Shown piece after piece: positions 60,001-64,000 of a stretch of DNA of 64,000 nucleotides (position 1 is the first letter of the stretch; the number at the start of each line of letters is the position of its first letter). The DNA lies in contig JAUJYN010000012.1 of the NCBI GenBank assembly GCA_030737835.1, positions 836,688-900,687 on the forward strand, in the 5' to 3' direction. This DNA comes from Acorus gramineus. Lineage: Eukaryota; Streptophyta; Magnoliopsida; Acorales; Acoraceae. The notes under the pieces are model-generated. The model worked only from the letters and a program-made list of their open reading frames with translations, was not told where the DNA came from and made no database searches. The translations under genes and the position numbers were made by a program.

Positions 60001-60897
60001 AAAAGAAGAAGAAAACATGAAATTTTACAACCTAAGCCCTCACCACAAGGTAGATGGTAGTGAAGATTGCAATTGTCCAATATCTACCAAGATAAGCATC
60101 AGCAATAAAACCACCAAGAACAGATGACACCTGTGATATGCCTAAGAAATTGTTCACCGTGTTCGCTGAGCTTGCAAATGGGTGGTGCATGACGTTGAAC
60201 ATAAACACAACCATATTCACTGACAACCCAAAATATGCCATCCTTTCCGCCATCTCATTTCCTACACAAAGTAATAAAAAAATCCCCAAAAATCAGTAGT
60301 TCTTCAAAGAAGTCTCCATGTCTATGAAGTAAAAAGAAACATCTTATTTTATTTTTAAAATGTTAGACGCAACCCCGTTTACAGCCTCCACTTGCAATCC
60401 ACACACATTTTGATTTTAGAAAATAAAAAATAGAATACCTCATCTAATTAATATATCTCATTGGAGAGCAATCAAGGTATATGGGACTACACGCAGGGCT
60501 GTAAACCAAATTGTGTGCAACGATGCCCTTTTATGTTTTATTGCACCCCAAGTAAAACTTCCATTCCAAGTTCTTTTTTATATTTCTTTTTTTGGTGGGG
60601 GGGGGGGGGATATCTCTATCTACAAAATTATATAATAAAATGATTAAATTTTAGGGGTTCAAACAAACCGAAGATGAAGAAGGCTGCGATCCAACCACCA
60701 GTCTTGGAGAGATCAGAGATAGGCTTCCCATGGATGTTCACCGGGGTCATGCCCCCGACATACGCCCCTCCGAACGCTTTCCGTCTGTCATCACTCTCCG
60801 CAAAGTGCAACCCGAGCTTCTTCCGCCGGAAAGAATCCGTGCCCAAGTCCTCCCCCGCCACCACCACCTCCGGTGACTTGATCTCCTTCGAACCCAT
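57059..60897 (-). CDS. NPF6.1: NRT1/PTR family (NPF6.1-type) transporter
   Basis: Four exons in transcript order: 60897-60669, 60261-60044, 59361-58781 and 57941-57059, 636 residues. Junctions are FIF(G)|NEMAER, YLV|GLTGI and SF(R)|WLDKAAL. The start is the second in-frame ATG, giving MGSKEIKSPE, because it matches the family N-terminus. It is a 12-TM MFS protein with the proton-coupling motif ExxER (EMAER, residues ~79-83), GGFIADAYLGRYWTIAIFTT, FGAAGIRPCVSSFGADQFDE, a cytosolic loop after TM6, and WLDKAALQLKEDG..PSPWKLCTVTQVEEVK. NPF members move nitrate, peptides, hormones or other metabolites with protons; NPF6.1 in other species has been linked to nitrate transport. The substrate here is inferred only. 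Similarity to Arabidopsis NPF6.1 is strong in the sequence I recall. Confidence 0.9.
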
Positions 60898-62323
60898 CCC
60901 TACACACAACAAATCACCCCCAAAAAAACAAACTTTTTTTTTATTCCCCAAACTTCAATACTTCAACAAAAGCCCCCAAAACCCTATCTTGCCGACATAT
61001 TATGTAGGCAAACCCTAGAATTCGTGTTTATTGCGTGAATGGGGTCACGAATTTGTGATGCAAAGGCATTAAAGGATGGGACGCCCCAACTGTCCTAGCG
61101 GACAATAAATAAATCAAATGTGTATTTGAGAGAGAGAGAAAGAGAGGGTTTTTTCCGTCCATTAATGGTCTCACCTGTAGCGAGGGCGACAAAGAAAGCT
61201 CCATTTCCCGCCAAAAAAAGAAAAAGACCCTTCTTTTAGGTTTTCCCTGATTTCATTGTACTTGGCTTCTCTGATTTTCATTTTTTTTTTTTTTTAGGGT
61301 TTCAAAAGGAAAAATGTGAGTGGCCGTTATTGCCGTTAAAAACTGTGGAGGGAAAGGAAGAGAGGGTCTGTTTCAGTGTGGGTCCATTGCGGAGGGTGGC
61401 TGTTTGAATTGGCGATCGCTTTGACCGTCTGATCTTGATTTGATTTATTTCTAGCCGTCCATTGGGTGGACCCACGTTGATTTGGCAGGAGCGGAGGACC
61501 GTTTGGTGAGGTATTTATTTCCGGGGTCAATTTCAACCTTATAAATATATCGACGCATATGCTCACGTTAACAAATTATATGTTTTCAAAAAAAAAAATT
61601 TACATTTTTATAAATGTATCCATACAATTCATTGGAGTATATGTTTTATTTTTTATAAAAACATGTACCTCATTAGATAAGGTATATTATTTTAAAAAAA
61701 TTCGAAACACATGTAGATTGGAATTGAAGTTGAAAATGAACTCAATGTAACATTATCCTTATATAATAGACGGTAACGTGTGATTTACCATTGTATTGTG
61801 TGGGCCGGAGCCGACTAACGGAGAGGCCCATATACAGAAGTCCACTGAACACTGTGGGCCGGAACAACTGAAGCTTGATTTATGTTAGGAAAATGTTAGA
61901 CTCCGTCATTTTTACCAATCAATAAACTTAGATCACACATGTTTTTATTTTTTTTTAAATAGTAAATATCATCTAATTAAATATATATTTTAATTAAAAA
62001 TGTATATCGCTCAAATTTTAATTGAATGAACTCATTTTTAAAAAATATGAAAAAAAATTGAATGATGTATATGGTATCATTTAATGATGCATATGTTTCA
62101 TTGGAATTCTAACAATACATATAAGACTGTATTTTGAAATATAAAAAAAATTGATGTGTAACAACATCCAAGCACAATGTTACGGAAAGAAGCCCAATAG
62201 TGCAAAGACGTCTTCATCGACTATACATTTCACTAGATGTTTCATGTCCTAGAAAAGTACATACGGTTTATTTTTTTATTTTTTTCAAAAAAATAATATG
62301 AATTAATTTATCAAAATATATAT
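60898..62323. other. NPF upstream region and intergenic DNA
   Basis: Promoter and leader region of the NPF gene, followed by unassigned AT-rich DNA. An AG-rich run (GAGAGAGAGAAAGAGAGGG) lies at about 61130. No other gene seen. Confidence 0.45.
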
Positions 62324-62332
62324 TTTATTTTT

Positions 62333-62862
62333 GAAAAAATCCATATAACTCCATGTAAACTGACTGAAATCCATATAATCCCCTGACTTTTCTTAAAATT
62401 CATATAACCCCTTGAAAATACCTAGTAAATCCAAATAACCTCCTGAAAAAAATTTATGTTTACAAATGATGAATATTTTGTAAATATTATATTTTATTAA
62501 CTCTGGTAGAAAACAAAGTATACAAAAAAACTACAATGTGTTAAAAATGTAAAAAAATCTTCTATAAATGATGATTTTTACTCCATGGAGTTTTATAATA
62601 TATTCAAAAAAGATAAAATCATCATTTTCATAGGATTTTTCGCATTTTTAACGAATTATAGTGGTTTTTTAGTATATCGTGTTTTCAGTCAGGTTCAACT
62701 AAATGAAATATGCGCAAAATATTCATTATCTATTAACAAAAATTTTATTCATGGGGTTATTTAAATTTACTAGGTGTTTTTAGGGGGTTATATGGATTTT
62801 TAAAAAAGTCAAGAGGTTATATGGATTTTAGTCAGATTTCAGAGGGTTGCATGGATTTTCCC
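62333..62862. mobile_element. Palindromic Mutator-like MITE, copy H
   Basis: The left end is GAAAAAATCCATATAACTCC and the right end GGGTTGCATGGATTTTCCC. TTTATTTTT (9 bp, low complexity) lies at 62324-62332 and 62863-62871. First of a second head-to-tail pair. Confidence 0.85.
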
Positions 62863-62888
62863 TTTATTTTTTATAATAATAATATATA

Positions 62889-63404
62889 GGGAAAAATCTA
62901 TATAAGCCCTTATAAATTGCATAAAATCCATATAACTCCTTGACTTTTCCTGATGTCCATATAACCCATTGAAAATATTTATGTAAATTTAAATAGCCCC
63001 CTGAATTAAATTTTCATTGACATATGAGAAATATTCTACTAATATTATGTTTGATTAATCATGATTGAAAATACAGTATATCAAAAAACCCTATAATGTG
63101 TTAAAAATGCAAAAAATCTTTCATAAATAATGATTTTATCCTCTAGATAAAGTTTTATAATCTATTTGGATGAGTAAAATCGTTATTTTTAGCCAATTAT
63201 AAAAAAAAAATTGGTATACTGTGTTTTAAATCAGGGTTAATCAAATAGAATATTTACTGAATATTCATCATCTATCAATAAAAGTTTAACTCAGAGAGTT
63301 ATTTGGATTTACATGAGTTTTCATAGGATTATATGAATTTCAAAAAAAATAGAAGGGTAATATTGATTTCAAACAATTTACATGGAGTTATTTAGATTTT
63401 TTCT
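62889..63404. mobile_element. Palindromic Mutator-like MITE, copy I
   Basis: The left end is GGGAAAAATCTATATAAGCC and the right end GGAGTTATTTAGATTTTTTCT. Flanks are TAATATATA (62880-62888) and GAATATATA (63405-63413), 8 of 9. It lies only 8 bp beyond copy H's right target duplication. Confidence 0.83.
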
Positions 63405-64000
63405 GAATATATATATATATATATATATATATCTTACAAAATCAAAACTGCTGGGGGCCACAAATGCCCCATTTTGGCTGATGGAATAAGTGGGTCCAGA
63501 AGTGAATAAGAAAAAAAATATATATATATATAGTTGTTTGGATAAAGAGAATAAATGAGTATCGTTGTGCAGAATTATATAAAAATAAGTTGATATTTAT
63601 ATACTAGATTCATTTCTGAAATTGTGTTATTCCTCCATTAGTATAAGGGAACGTACTTATCAAATCATATGTCATTACATCAAATCACATGTCATCACCT
63701 CTTATACACCAATGGAACTCACATATCAAATTAACTTTTTACACCTTATTCATATTTTATTATTCATTAACTAAACAACTCAACATTTATTATTATATTT
63801 TTTAATAAAAATAACAAAAAAAATAACTAAATAAAAAATCATATATTTTATTAAAAAAATTATTTATTTTTAAAATATATACAAATACTAAAATAACTTA
63901 TGTCTTTTAACTGTACCAGTACAAAAAGGAGTGCATACTGAATTGTGGCAAACACGAAAAACAAACAAACAAACAATGAACAAACAAAACAGTCCAAAGT
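63405..64000. other. AT-rich end of the window
   Basis: (TA)n at about 63406-63432 and again near 63511-63530, a near-repeat of ATCACATGTCATCA / ATCATATGTCATTA at 63664-63699, and an (AAAC)n-like tail at 63960-63990. No gene seen. Confidence 0.5.

Overview
The window is plant nuclear DNA. It has AT-rich intergenic sequence, intron-containing genes, PPR and receptor-kinase families, and many small DNA transposons. Several genes begin with a very GC-rich 5' part that fades downstream (8.66-9.1, 14.2-14.7, 21.26-22.4 and 40.08-42.6 kb). That gradient is typical of monocots, so I infer a monocot, probably not a grass. I cannot name the species.

Layout. 0-17 kb holds a truncated and a complete copy of a tandemly duplicated P-class PPR gene (1-887; 14160-16586). 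Between them lie a chalcone-synthase pseudogene (8656-9381), two duplicated small secreted Cys-rich peptide genes (10080-10382 intact; 13317-13628 frameshifted) and a possible small DVF/PEEY-type gene (5481-5693). 21-27 kb holds a four-exon NO EXINE FORMATION 1 (NEF1) homologue. 29-32 kb holds a four-exon SDHAF2 gene, an assembly factor for succinate dehydrogenase. 40-43.4 kb holds a two-exon RPK2-type LRR receptor kinase. 44.6-45.8 kb (minus) holds a two-exon secreted protein of a conserved, uncharacterised plant family. 47.4-55.4 kb (minus) holds a 16-exon DUF3754 membrane protein with a duplicated exon. 57.1-60.9 kb (minus) holds a four-exon NPF6.1-type transporter. I reconstructed the exon structures by hand from splice signals, reading phase and family conservation.

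Mobile DNA. The main unexpected feature is a family of at least ten elements of about 450-540 bp. Each is an almost full-length palindrome whose ends read GGGAAAAATCCATATAAC, and most are flanked by 9-bp target duplications, four of them perfect and of mixed sequence. That points to non-autonomous Mutator-like MITEs. Two pairs sit head to tail, and one copy lies inside an intron of the DUF3754 gene. A second, different 9-bp-TSD palindromic element ends just upstream of NEF1. Other elements are a hAT-like element with a perfect 8-bp TSD, several PIF/Harbinger-like MITEs with 3-bp TSDs, a dead LINE 3' end containing a nested poly-A retroposon, and an intronic retroposon with a perfect 15-bp TSD.

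The genes are unrelated housekeeping, signalling and transport functions and form no operon or pathway cluster. NEF1 and NPF6.1 are, as I recall, neighbours in Arabidopsis (At5g13390/At5g13400), which would make their presence here a trace of old synteny. I found no tRNA, rRNA or CRISPR array.
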